This document shows positions 25,107 through 33,427 of a DNA stretch of 64,000 nt, piece after piece; the stretch's first letter is position 1; every line of letters begins with the position of its first letter. Below the pieces are notes generated by a model. It had not been told where the DNA came from and searched no databases. It was given only the letters and a program-made list of their open reading frames with translations. Source of the stretch: Paenibacillus phytorum (lineage in GTDB: Bacteria > Bacillota > Bacilli > Paenibacillales > NBRC-103111). The translations under genes were made by a program, and so were the position numbers. The stretch lies in contig NZ_WHOA01000257.1 of NCBI RefSeq assembly GCF_013141715.1, positions 1 through 64,000 of the forward strand, given 5' to 3'.

Positions 25107-26642
25107 ATGAGAGGCATATTTTCTAAGTGGATACAGCATATGAAAGCGCAAACGTTGGTCTATTTGGGCGTGCTGGGCTTCTTTTTGTTGACCGTTAATC
25201 TACTTGCTGCTTCTTCTTTCTCCTTTTCGCCTTACGTTTTCATTAGTGTGCTTGTTCAAGCGCTAATCTGTCTATTTTTTGCGAAGAGTGTCCGACAACT
25301 GCTTCTTACTAGTAAAGAAGAGGAAGAGAAGAGTAAACAACTAGCCTTTCTGGCCTATCATGATACATTGACGGGATTACCCAATCGCCGATTGTTTAAT
25401 GACCGATTGGAGCGGGCGCTCCTGCATGCGCAGCGTAATGAACAACTGGCGGCTGTTATGTTCTTGGACATGGACAGATTTAAGGATGTCAACGATTCAT
25501 TAGGTCATGCCTACGGTGATCGTTTAATTCGCCTTGCAGCAGAACGTTTGCTGGGCTGCCTGCGTGGATCGGATACGGTGTACCGCCAAGGTGGCGACGA
25601 GTTTACTATATTATTAGAATCTTTTGCAAAGCCTGAAGATGCAAGAGTTGTAGCTTCCCGAATTCAAATGGCTCTGGAAGAGCCTTTTATCCTAGATGGA
25701 ATGCCAGTAACCATAACAGCTAGTATAGGGATAGCGCTGTATCCGTTAGACGGTAAGCTGCCTGAGCAGCTTATGGCCTATGCAGATGAAGCGATGTATG
25801 CGGCCAAAAACCGAGGACATAACCAGTTCCAATTCTATGCCTCTGACATCGATGCCATGGTGAAGAGCAAAGCTCACATGGAGAAAGAGCTTCGAGCGGC
25901 CTTAGATAACAATCAATTTGAACTCCTATATCAGCCTCAATATGAAATAACAAACCGGAAATTAATCGGAATGGAAGCGATCATTCATTGGAGCAAGGGA
26001 GACGACCTCACACCTAGCATGGATTGGAAGAAAGTGGCCGAGGAAATGGGGTTCATGATACCCATCGGGAAATGGGTTATACGAACGGCGTGCAGACAGA
26101 TGAGAGTCTGGCAGGACGAGGGCTACACACCGCTGAGAGTGACCCTACCAGTTACGGCTTCGCAATTTAAAGATGAGCATTTTATTGAAGAAATTGCTGT
26201 TGTTTTGAAAGAAACAGGTGTTGATCCGATGTTAGTGGAACTGGACCTTACGGAAAGTATCACATCTTCCAATGTACAAGAGGCTAGCGAGAAATTGATT
26301 TTGCTAAAGAAATTCGGTGTGCGCATCGTTATGGATGACTTGTGTACAGGCCTATTTACACGAAGCGGGCTCGAAGGTATGCCGCTCGATAGCGTTAAAT
26401 TGGATAGCGCATTGATCCGGGATTTGGTAGACGACGATGAGAATCAGCTGCTAGCTGCTGCCATTATTCGCATGGCTCAGCGTCTAGGTCTAAACTTAAT
26501 TGCAAAGGGTGTTGAAACGGAAGAACAACTGGAGCACTTGAGACTTTTGCAGTGTACGGAAGTGCAAGGAATGCTGTTTAGTAGCCCTTTAGGACCCGAA
26601 CAATTCCTGAGACTTATGAACGATAAAATTAACAAAGGGTAA
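25107..26642 (+). CDS. Membrane diguanylate cyclase with degenerate EAL domain
   Basis: 511 residues: two N-terminal membrane helices (about 14-32 and 38-58), a GGDEF domain (about 80-245) and an EAL domain (about 260-505). The cyclase site is intact (RQGGDEF) and the inhibitory RxxD site is present five residues before it (RGSD). The EAL domain is damaged: EAL is EAI, the Asn of the N-x-S motif is replaced (VTLPVTA), and EGVET reads KGVET, losing a metal-site Glu; the DD, K and Q positions remain. I infer a c-di-GMP synthase with an inactive or regulatory EAL part. Its mRNA begins with a c-di-GMP riboswitch, so product and synthase form a loop. AAGGAGG supports the ATG. Confidence 0.92.
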   Translation: MRGIFSKWIQHMKAQTLVYLGVLGFFLLTVNLLAASSFSFSPYVFISVLVQALICLFFAKSVRQLLLTSKEEEEKSKQLAFLAYHDTLTGLPNRRLFNDRLERALLHAQRNEQLAAVMFLDMDRFKDVNDSLGHAYGDRLIRLAAERLLGCLRGSDTVYRQGGDEFTILLESFAKPEDARVVASRIQMALEEPFILDGMPVTITASIGIALYPLDGKLPEQLMAYADEAMYAAKNRGHNQFQFYASDIDAMVKSKAHMEKELRAALDNNQFELLYQPQYEITNRKLIGMEAIIHWSKGDDLTPSMDWKKVAEEMGFMIPIGKWVIRTACRQMRVWQDEGYTPLRVTLPVTASQFKDEHFIEEIAVVLKETGVDPMLVELDLTESITSSNVQEASEKLILLKKFGVRIVMDDLCTGLFTRSGLEGMPLDSVKLDSALIRDLVDDDENQLLAAAIIRMAQRLGLNLIAKGVETEEQLEHLRLLQCTEVQGMLFSSPLGPEQFLRLMNDKINKG

Positions 26643-26721
26643 TCTAGATTTTATTAACCAGTGGTAGTATAATAAATAATTGGGGCTTGGAACCTATATT
26701 GTATGGGCTTACAAAAAGACC

Positions 26722-26752
26722 ATGTCAACTTGTATGACATAACGAATTATGT
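26722..26752. promoter_or_regulatory. Two overlapping dyads upstream of the nucleoside importer
   Basis: ATGTCA-N7-TGACAT (26722-26740) overlaps ACATAA-CGAA-TTATGT (26737-26752). They share the bases ACAT, so the two structures or sites exclude each other. They lie about 150 bases before the lipoprotein gene and could be operator sites; no purine riboswitch is visible. Confidence 0.35.
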
Positions 26753-26898
26753 TATTTTGCTGGTGTATCGCTTTTATCTTGGGTTTCAAAATGATACACT
26801 CATCTATAGCCAGTCTTACATAATTTAACTAATTTTGGTCAACCTACAATGTAAGATTTCATGGTTTTAAATTAAATGATTCTATGGGGGTAATAATG

Positions 26899-27972
26899 AT
26901 GAAGAAAATGCTTTCAACAGCTCTTATGGCTGTAACGGTTTCTGCATTGGCTCTTTCCGGCTGTGCCAAAAAAGAAGAAACGAAACCGGCGGCTTCAGCA
27001 ACTCCAGCTACTTCTGCAGCTGCAACAGCTTCTGCGGCACCAAGCAACAACAGCGGTAAAGACTTCAAAATCGGAATGGTTACCGATATTGGTGGCGTCA
27101 ACGATAAATCTTTTAACCAAAGTGCATGGGAAGGCTTGAAGGCCCTTGAGAAACAAACAGGCGTTAAAGTGAAAAACCTTGAAAGTAAAGGCGATGCAGA
27201 TTACACGCCTAACTTAAACCAGTTCGTTAAAGACGGCTACAACCTGACTTGGGGTATCGGCTTCTTGATGGGCGATGCACTAAAAACAGTAGCAACACAA
27301 AACCCAAATGCTAAATTAGCGATCATTGATAATGTTGTTGAAGCTCCAAACGTAGAATCCGTAACATTCTCTGAGCAAGAAGGTTCTTACCTTGTTGGGG
27401 TAGTTGCAGGTTTAACAACAAAATCAAACAAAATCGGTTTCGTTGGCGGTATCGACATCCCGGTTATCAAACGTTTTGAAGCTGGTTTCGTAGCTGGCGT
27501 TAAAGCGGTTAATCCAAATGCTAAAGTTCAAATTAACTATACAGGCGCTTTTGACAAGCCAGACCTTGGTAAAGCAGCAGCAGCAACGATCTACAACGAT
27601 GGCGCTGATGTTATTTTCCACGCAGCTGGTTCCACTGGTAATGGTGTATTCAACGAAGCGAAAGACCGCGCGAAAAACGGTAAAAAGGTTTGGGTTATCG
27701 GCGTAGATAAAGACCAATCCCTTGAGTTCGGCGATGAAGTTACACTAACTTCCATGTTGAAACGTGTTGACACAGCAGTTGTTCGTGTTTCCAAAGACAT
27801 TATCGACAACAAATTCCAAGGTGGTAAAGTGGTTACACTTGGTCTTAAAGACGATGGCGTAGGCCTTCCTGAAACATCCAAGAAAAACGTAACACCGGAA
27901 ATCTTGAAAAAAGTTGACGAGTTCAAAGCAAAAATTATTAGCGGCGAAATCAAGGTTCCTGAAAAACCTTAA
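26899..27972 (+). CDS. nupN: Nucleoside-binding lipoprotein, BMP family (NupN-like)
   Basis: 357 residues. Lipoprotein signal with lipobox LSGC (Cys22), then an Ala/Pro/Ser/Thr linker and a periplasmic-binding fold of the BMP/Med family (KIGMVTDIGGVNDKSFNQSA at the N-terminus). It captures nucleosides outside the membrane for the ABC importer encoded downstream. GGGGGT is seven bases before this ATG; an adjacent ATG at 26896 is the alternative. The family and the order of genes match B. subtilis nupNOPQ, a guanosine importer. Confidence 0.93.
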   Translation: MKKMLSTALMAVTVSALALSGCAKKEETKPAASATPATSAAATASAAPSNNSGKDFKIGMVTDIGGVNDKSFNQSAWEGLKALEKQTGVKVKNLESKGDADYTPNLNQFVKDGYNLTWGIGFLMGDALKTVATQNPNAKLAIIDNVVEAPNVESVTFSEQEGSYLVGVVAGLTTKSNKIGFVGGIDIPVIKRFEAGFVAGVKAVNPNAKVQINYTGAFDKPDLGKAAAATIYNDGADVIFHAAGSTGNGVFNEAKDRAKNGKKVWVIGVDKDQSLEFGDEVTLTSMLKRVDTAVVRVSKDIIDNKFQGGKVVTLGLKDDGVGLPETSKKNVTPEILKKVDEFKAKIISGEIKVPEKP

Positions 27973-28023
27973 TTTAGGTATAAAAGGCGTTGCGGTTACG
28001 AACGATAGGTTTGCTTCTGTTCA

Positions 28024-28060
28024 AACAAGGCTAGTTATAATAACTAGCCTTGTTCTTTAG
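28024..28060 (+). terminator. Intra-operon hairpin after the lipoprotein gene
   Basis: AACAAGGCTAGTTA and TAACTAGCCTTGTT form a perfect 14-bp stem with loop TAA, followed by CTTTAGTTTT. Between a binding-protein gene and its ABC components such a hairpin usually gives partial termination or protects the upstream mRNA, which would raise the lipoprotein over the transporter. Confidence 0.75.
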
Positions 28061-28100
28061 TTTTAAAGGTAATTAAAAAATTGATCCTTAGGGTGATCTG

Positions 28101-29642
28101 ATGAGTGAAGTAGTCCCTGTTGTTGAGCTTAGCAACATTACGAAGCGGTTTCCAGGAATAGTGGCGAATGATGCCATTAGTTTAAAGCTGATGAAGGGTG
28201 AAATTCATGCCTTACTTGGCGAAAATGGTGCGGGTAAATCAACACTAATGAATATTGTGTTCGGACTTTATCAGCCGGATGAAGGTAACATTAAAGTGCA
28301 AGGCAAGGAAGTGTTTATTGATAGCCCGAACCGTGCTATCGAGCTTGGCATTGGTATGGTGCATCAGCACTTCAAGCTGGTTCAGCCATTTACCGTGACG
28401 GAAAACATCATTTTGGGCATGGAGCCCAAAAAAGGGTCGAAAATTGATTACAAAACAGCACAAGACAAAGTACGCAAGTTATCGGAGCAATATGGTTTGC
28501 GTGTGGATCCAAAAGCGAGAATTGAAGATATCTCCGTCGGCATGCAGCAGCGTGTGGAAATATTGAAAACGCTGTATCGCGGCGCCGATATTCTTATTTT
28601 TGATGAACCTACAGCAGTACTAACGCCGCAAGAAATTAGTGAATTGATGGTCATTATGCGCAATCTTGTCAAAGAGGGCAAATCCATCATTCTCATTACA
28701 CATAAGCTGAAAGAAATTATGGAGATTGCCGATACCGTGACGATCATTCGTCGGGGCAAAGTGATTGATTCGCTCCAAATTTCGAAGACGAATCCACAGA
28801 TTCTGGCGGAGAAGATGGTCGGGCGCGACGTCTCCTTCAAAGTGAACAAGCAGGATGTGAAGCTTGGAGAACCCGTTCTTCAGGTGCAAGAATTGGTCGC
28901 GCGTAACCAGCAGGGTTTGGCTGCTCTGAAAGGGCTAAACTTTGAGGTGAAAGCCGGAGAAATTCTGGGCATCGCCGGTGTTGATGGCAACGGACAGAGT
29001 GAATTGATCGAGGCATTAACCGGTCTGCGTTCCATTGATAGCGGTCGTGTACTGCTGATGGGAAGCGATATTACCAACCATACGCCGAGAGAAATCTCCG
29101 AGGCTGGATTGTCGCATATTCCTGAGGACCGGCACAAGCATGGACTCGTGCTCGATTTTACAATGAGCGAAAACATGGTGCTGGAAACGTATTTTCATCC
29201 TGCCTATAACAAAGCTGGTTTCTTGAATTATGAAGCTATCGATCGTCATGCGGAAGCGTTGATTAAGCAATTCGACGTTAGAACGCCAAGTATCTACAAT
29301 AAAGCGCGTTCTTTGTCGGGTGGTAATCAACAAAAGGCGATTATTGCCAGGGAAATATTCAAAAATCCCAATCTTCTCATTGCCGCGCAACCAACGAGGG
29401 GACTGGATGTCGGTGCAATCGAGTTCGTGCATCGTCAGTTGATCGAGCAGCGGAACAAAGGCAAAGCTGTTCTGTTGATTTCTTTTGAGCTGGATGAAAT
29501 TATGAATGTGTCGGATCGCATTGCCGTCATCTATGAAGGACAGATTGTGGGAGAAGTGCTGCCGCAGGAGACGAACGATCAAGAGATTGGTTTGCTTATG
29601 GCTGGCAGTAAGCGCACAGAGAAAGGAGCTGCTCATGAATAA
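28101..29642 (+). CDS. nupO: Nucleoside ABC importer ATPase (NupO-like)
   Basis: 513 residues with two fused ATPase domains, as in the sugar/nucleoside class of ABC importers. First domain: Walker A GENGAGKST, signature SVGMQQR, Walker B LIFDEPTAVL. Second domain: signature LSGGNQQK and QPTRGLDVGA in place of a full Walker B Glu, with GVDGNGQSE as a degenerate Walker A, which is normal for the second half in this class. Its stop overlaps the next start by eight bases, so the genes are translationally coupled. Confidence 0.94.
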   Translation: MSEVVPVVELSNITKRFPGIVANDAISLKLMKGEIHALLGENGAGKSTLMNIVFGLYQPDEGNIKVQGKEVFIDSPNRAIELGIGMVHQHFKLVQPFTVTENIILGMEPKKGSKIDYKTAQDKVRKLSEQYGLRVDPKARIEDISVGMQQRVEILKTLYRGADILIFDEPTAVLTPQEISELMVIMRNLVKEGKSIILITHKLKEIMEIADTVTIIRRGKVIDSLQISKTNPQILAEKMVGRDVSFKVNKQDVKLGEPVLQVQELVARNQQGLAALKGLNFEVKAGEILGIAGVDGNGQSELIEALTGLRSIDSGRVLLMGSDITNHTPREISEAGLSHIPEDRHKHGLVLDFTMSENMVLETYFHPAYNKAGFLNYEAIDRHAEALIKQFDVRTPSIYNKARSLSGGNQQKAIIAREIFKNPNLLIAAQPTRGLDVGAIEFVHRQLIEQRNKGKAVLLISFELDEIMNVSDRIAVIYEGQIVGEVLPQETNDQEIGLLMAGSKRTEKGAAHE

Positions 29643-30714
29643 GGTTGCTCGCATTTTTACAAGTGAATCAGCGGTGAATCCGATCGTGGCGATTATACTT
29701 GGGCTGTTATTCGGAGCACTCGTGATGCTGGCAGGCGGATATAACCCAATTGCCGCCTATGGGGCGCTATTTTCTCGTATTTTCGGTAATTCGTATGATA
29801 TAGGTGAATCCATTCGTGCGATTACTCCTCTTATTTTGACAGGATTATCCGTCGCATTCGCTTTTCGTACAGGCTTATTTAATATCGGTGCCGAAGGGCA
29901 ATTCGTCATGGGCATGACGGGGGCCACATTTATCGGTGTCAAATTGACAGGTCTTCCATGGATTATTCATGCTCCGTTAGCTGTTATCGTCGGTGCACTT
30001 ATTGGTGGCCTATGGGGAGCTATTGCGGGCTATTTGAAAGCAAAACGTGGAGTTAATGAAGTAATTACAACGATTATGTTGAACTGGATCGCTTTGTTCC
30101 TGTCGAATTATATCATTAATCAATTTCTTCTAGAGCCGAAGCAGCAGCGCTCCTACATGATCCAAGACTCGGCATCTCTGAGCATCACATGGTTATCAGC
30201 TATGATGGATAATGCGAGGATGCACTGGGGTACACTCATTGCGATACTCGCAGCGATTGTGTTCTATATCATCTTATGGAAAACGAAACAAGGCTATGAG
30301 CTGCGTGCAGTTGGTCATAACATCGATGCCGCGAAATATGCCGGTATGAATGTGAAGAAGAACATTATTAAAGCGATGTTTATCTCGGGCGTTTTTGCCG
30401 GGCTTGCGGGCGTGTTTGAAGTCCTTGGTGTATTCCACTATCAAGTTGTTTCAGCAGGCTTCCCAGGTTACGGGTTTGATGGGATTGCGGTATCCCTGCT
30501 AGGTGCTAACAATCCAATAGGGATTGTGCTCGGGGCTGCACTGTTTGGTGGATTGTCATACGGTTCAGCAGGCATGAGTTTCGGTGCCGATGTGCCGCCG
30601 GAGATTATCCGAATTGTCATCGGTTCGGTCATCTTCTTCGTCGCAACCCAAGGTATCGTTAAATGGGTGCTTATCCCGTTCTATAGTAAACGCAAGAAAG
30701 AGAGGGCTACGTAA
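29635..30714 (+). CDS. nupP: Nucleoside ABC importer permease 1 (NupP-like)
   Basis: 359 residues from the ATG at 29635, which has AAAGGAG six bases upstream and overlaps the end of the ATPase gene; an open frame further 5' is only overlap. About eight to ten membrane helices of the branched-chain amino acid/ribose-type permease family, with FNIGAEGQFVMG and GYELRAVGHN, the latter next to the ATPase-contact loop. It pairs with the following permease. Confidence 0.93.
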   Translation: MNKVARIFTSESAVNPIVAIILGLLFGALVMLAGGYNPIAAYGALFSRIFGNSYDIGESIRAITPLILTGLSVAFAFRTGLFNIGAEGQFVMGMTGATFIGVKLTGLPWIIHAPLAVIVGALIGGLWGAIAGYLKAKRGVNEVITTIMLNWIALFLSNYIINQFLLEPKQQRSYMIQDSASLSITWLSAMMDNARMHWGTLIAILAAIVFYIILWKTKQGYELRAVGHNIDAAKYAGMNVKKNIIKAMFISGVFAGLAGVFEVLGVFHYQVVSAGFPGYGFDGIAVSLLGANNPIGIVLGAALFGGLSYGSAGMSFGADVPPEIIRIVIGSVIFFVATQGIVKWVLIPFYSKRKKERAT

Positions 30715-30715
30715 C

Positions 30716-31699
30716 ATGGACCTGCTCACCATGCTTAACGCGTTTTTCACGAAATTTAGTGAACTTATCAACACGACGCTCGTCTATTCGACGGCGCTCA
30801 TCTTTGGAGCCTTGGGTGGGATTTACTCAGAGCGCTCCGGAGTAGTCAATATCGGGATTGAGGGACTTATGGTTTCCGGGGCATTCGCTTCGGCCGTTGG
30901 AGCTTATTATGCAGAAGAGGCGAATATGGGTATCTGGTCCCCGTGGATCGGTTTACTTACTGCCATGGTATTTGCGCTCATTTTCGCTCTGATTCATGCG
31001 GTAGCAACGATTTCGTTCAAAGCCAATCAAGTTATCAGCGGTGTTGTGATTAACTTCTTGGCAGCTGGCGTAACGTTGTATTTGGTCAAAGTACTGTTCA
31101 ATGGTGCTGGTCAAACAGAAACGTTAAATGATGTGTTTTCCAAATGGGAAATTCCGATTTTGTCCAAAATACCGTATATCGGCTACGCGCTCTTCAATGC
31201 TTATCCGACAACTTACATTGCTTTAATTCTAGTCGCAGTTACTTACTATGTGCTGTTCAAAACACCTTTCGGTTTGCGTCTTCGTTCCGTTGGGGAGCAC
31301 CCAAGTGCCGCGGATACCGTAGGGATTAAAGTGAAGCGTATTCGTTACATCGCCGTGTTGATTAGTGGTCTGTTAGGCGGACTTGGTGGGGCGACCATTA
31401 CGCTCACAACAACAAGTGCCTTCTCACATAACACGATCTCAGGTCAAGGGTTTATTGCGATGGCCGCGATGATTTTCGGTAAATGGCATCCAGTTGGCGC
31501 ATTGGGCGCAGCAGTCTTCTTCGGAATGGCGCAGGCGCTCAACAACTTCATGCGTTTGTTTGAATTCTCGAAAAATATTCCGCAGGAATTCCTCTACATG
31601 CTGCCTTATGTACTGACCATCTTAGTACTGGCAGGCGCAGTAGGTAGGGCTAAAGCACCATCAGCTCTAGGTGAACCTTACGATCCAGGTAAGCGATAA
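30716..31699 (+). CDS. nupQ: Nucleoside ABC importer permease 2 (NupQ-like)
   Basis: 327 residues from the ATG at 30716, one base after the preceding stop. Family motifs SERSGVVNIGIEGLMVSGAF and GLRLRSVGEHPSAADTVGI are present, with about eight membrane helices. It forms the second half of the heterodimeric channel with the preceding permease. The operon ends with a strong terminator. Confidence 0.93.
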   Translation: MDLLTMLNAFFTKFSELINTTLVYSTALIFGALGGIYSERSGVVNIGIEGLMVSGAFASAVGAYYAEEANMGIWSPWIGLLTAMVFALIFALIHAVATISFKANQVISGVVINFLAAGVTLYLVKVLFNGAGQTETLNDVFSKWEIPILSKIPYIGYALFNAYPTTYIALILVAVTYYVLFKTPFGLRLRSVGEHPSAADTVGIKVKRIRYIAVLISGLLGGLGGATITLTTTSAFSHNTISGQGFIAMAAMIFGKWHPVGALGAAVFFGMAQALNNFMRLFEFSKNIPQEFLYMLPYVLTILVLAGAVGRAKAPSALGEPYDPGKR

Positions 31700-31703
31700 A
31701 AAT

Positions 31704-31752
31704 AAAACATGCACTGCTATGGGAGTTTCCCGCGGCGGTGCATGTTTTTTTT
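31704..31752 (+). terminator. Terminator of the nucleoside importer operon
   Basis: AAAACATGCAC and GTGCATGTTTT, with additional pairing CTGC / GCGG inside, followed by eight T residues. Confidence 0.9.
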
Positions 31753-31881
31753 GTACATACAATTGTAAACAATTCCCAATAAATGCGTGTCGGAAAATAC
31801 AGGGAATATGCCGAATCATGACGAAATCCCAATCCACTCCATATTTTTTATAACCTATCATATATGACCGCGGAAGGAAGA

Positions 31882-32032
31882 ATGTCACAAATGTCTGTTT
31901 TACGAACCATGTTAGGAGCCAAGTCGCTGAAGGTGAAAATGACGCTGCTGCTGCTGGCCGTCTCACTGGTCCCTCTTTTGATCTCTATGTTTATTCTTAC
32001 CGCTCAATCCTCTTCTGTTGTTGAGTCTGCCA
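31882..32032 (+). pseudogene. 5' remnant of a methyl-accepting chemotaxis or sensor protein gene
   Basis: A ribosome binding site (GGAAGGA), a start and the first ~50 codons of a membrane sensor are kept: KSLKVKMTLLLLAVSLVPLL and ISMFILTAQSSSVVESA, the usual first membrane helix of chemoreceptors. The frame then runs into unrelated sequence and stops at 32067. No Cache, HAMP or signalling domain follows. The join with the next remnant looks like a deletion scar. Confidence 0.72.
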
Positions 32033-32113
32033 GGGATGGGATATCTCGCTTATTTTACGGATCCTAGTGGAATGATTGTCGGTGTTTCACAAGCAGATTC
32101 GAATGCGAAGTAA
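32033..32113 (+). pseudogene. 3' remnant of a VOC/glyoxalase-family gene
   Basis: In a different frame from the preceding remnant, the last 26 codons read GMGYLAYFTDPSGMIVGVSQ then ADSNAK and a stop. This is the C-terminal signature of VOC proteins (YxAYFxDPxGNxxG, with the metal-site Glu position missing or altered). Only the 3' end survives, fused to a sensor-protein 5' end, and it is followed by its own terminator. Confidence 0.7.
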
Positions 32114-32133
32114 TGGTATGAAACCAATACGGA

Positions 32134-32167
32134 TTAAAAAGCTTGGCGCATCCGCCAAGCTTTTTAA
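32134..32167. terminator. Bidirectional terminator
   Basis: TTAAAAAGCTTGGCG and CGCCAAGCTTTTTAA form a perfect 15-bp stem around CATC, with A/T-runs on both sides; it can end the remnant transcript and the convergent SDR gene. Confidence 0.9.
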
Positions 32168-32176
32168 TTGTTTATT

Positions 32177-32941
32177 TTACATATGAGATCCGCCGCTTGC
32201 ATCAATCAATTGCCCCGTTATCCAGCGGCTGTCCGAAGAGGCAAGAAAGGCTGCGATATCGGCAACATCTTCAGGCTGCCCCCATCTGTTAAAAGGGGAG
32301 AGACCGGCTGCGAACTGCTGCCCACCCGGATCCTGTAATGTTCCGGCATTCATATCGGTATCGATGATACCGGGCAAAATAGCGTTCACTGTAATGCTGC
32401 GATTCCCAAGATGCTGTGCTAAGACGAAGGTGAGTGTGTTGAGCGCACCTTTCGAGATGCTGTAGCCCAGAAAATTAGGGAAAGCCAAACGGGTAACAGC
32501 CGAAGATATATTGATGATGCGGCCCTCGTCTCTTAGACGAGGCAATGCTTGTTGGATAAGGAATAGCGGTGCTTTGACATGGAGGCTCATGACTTCGTCA
32601 AAAGATTGTTCTGTCGTCTCCTCGATGGTTCCACCTTGCCCGATTCCAGCGTTATTAACAAGAATATCAAACTGATTACCGCCAGTGTGCTTCTCGAGGG
32701 CTTCGTCCAAGCCCACATATAAATCGCGAACGCCGTTTACGACATTCAAGTCAGCACCGAGTGTAAAGGCGGAGCCGCCTTTATGCTGAATCTCGCGAAC
32801 CACTTCCTCTGCAGCATCGTAATTCTTTCCATAATGTACGGCGACAATGGCACCATCCTGCGCTAGACGCAGTGCTATCCCTCGTCCAATACCCCGACTT
32901 GCACCCGTTACTAAAGCGATTTTACCTTTCAGCATGCTCAT
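32177..32941 (-). CDS. Short-chain dehydrogenase/reductase (FabG-like)
   Basis: 254 residues from an ATG at 32941 with AAGGAG eight bases upstream; an open frame of 19 more codons upstream lacks a site. Classical SDR motifs: TGASRGIGRG for NAD(P), NNAG, the catalytic Ser in INISSAV and Tyr-x-x-x-Lys in GYSISKG. The C-terminus ends WITGQLIDASGGSHM. It reduces a carbonyl with NAD(P)H; the substrate cannot be told. It is a single gene convergent with the remnant region. Confidence 0.9.
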   Translation of the reverse strand: MSMLKGKIALVTGASRGIGRGIALRLAQDGAIVAVHYGKNYDAAEEVVREIQHKGGSAFTLGADLNVVNGVRDLYVGLDEALEKHTGGNQFDILVNNAGIGQGGTIEETTEQSFDEVMSLHVKAPLFLIQQALPRLRDEGRIINISSAVTRLAFPNFLGYSISKGALNTLTFVLAQHLGNRSITVNAILPGIIDTDMNAGTLQDPGGQQFAAGLSPFNRWGQPEDVADIAAFLASSDSRWITGQLIDASGGSHM

Positions 32942-33168
32942 ATCCTCATCTCCTTCAATGTTTTCATGTTTAGTTTTATCACAGGGTGGCATTCGCAATG
33001 TTGCTCTCTCATTCAGAATTCCTGCCTTGTGAGGGGATTGGGGAGTACAGATATTGTCGGTACCCCAGTCTGAGCATGCTTCAGGAACTGTGTGAAGGAT
33101 TTTATCTGATGCTTGAGAGGGTGGCGAATCGTTGGTTTGAGCTCGGTATTCAGCATGAAATTATATAC

Positions 33169-33295
33169 TTCTATTGGAATTTTCCAATGGAATCGACTCT
33201 CATGCCTCAGAATTCGTGCTTTTATTGGAGTTAATCCAATGGAATTGACTTATAGGCTGTAAAATCTCTACTTCTATTGGATTAATCCAATGGAA
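33169..33295. repeat. Array A: three imperfect palindromes with 51/52-bp spacing
   Basis: Units at 33169-33192, 33220-33244 and 33272-33295 share the core ATTGGATTAATCCAAT flanked by TTCT and GGAA; in the third unit the core is a perfect palindrome. The spacers between units are also related (GACT..CAT/TAGGC...AATC). The gap from 32942 to 33427, between the SDR gene and the AraC gene end, contains no gene I can support. A related sequence in the opposite orientation is found at about 51275-51330. Confidence 0.8.
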
Positions 33296-33427
33296 GTAGC
33301 ATTCATGGCTTTGAAATTCACAAAGTGGAGCTGAATATTCCAAATATGACTTTTGGGACAGCCCCTTCTGTTTGGTGAAGTTATCTATACGAACTTTGAT
33401 CCATCGATACCTTATGGTAGATTAAAA

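Noticed and set aside
32986..33234. 82-codon plus-strand frame upstream of the SDR gene
   Set aside because: It runs into palindrome array A and shows no ribosome binding site or homology; part of it is repeat sequence.
33169..33295. CRISPR-like array
   Set aside because: Only three units, palindromic, and the spacers are related to each other; no cas genes.
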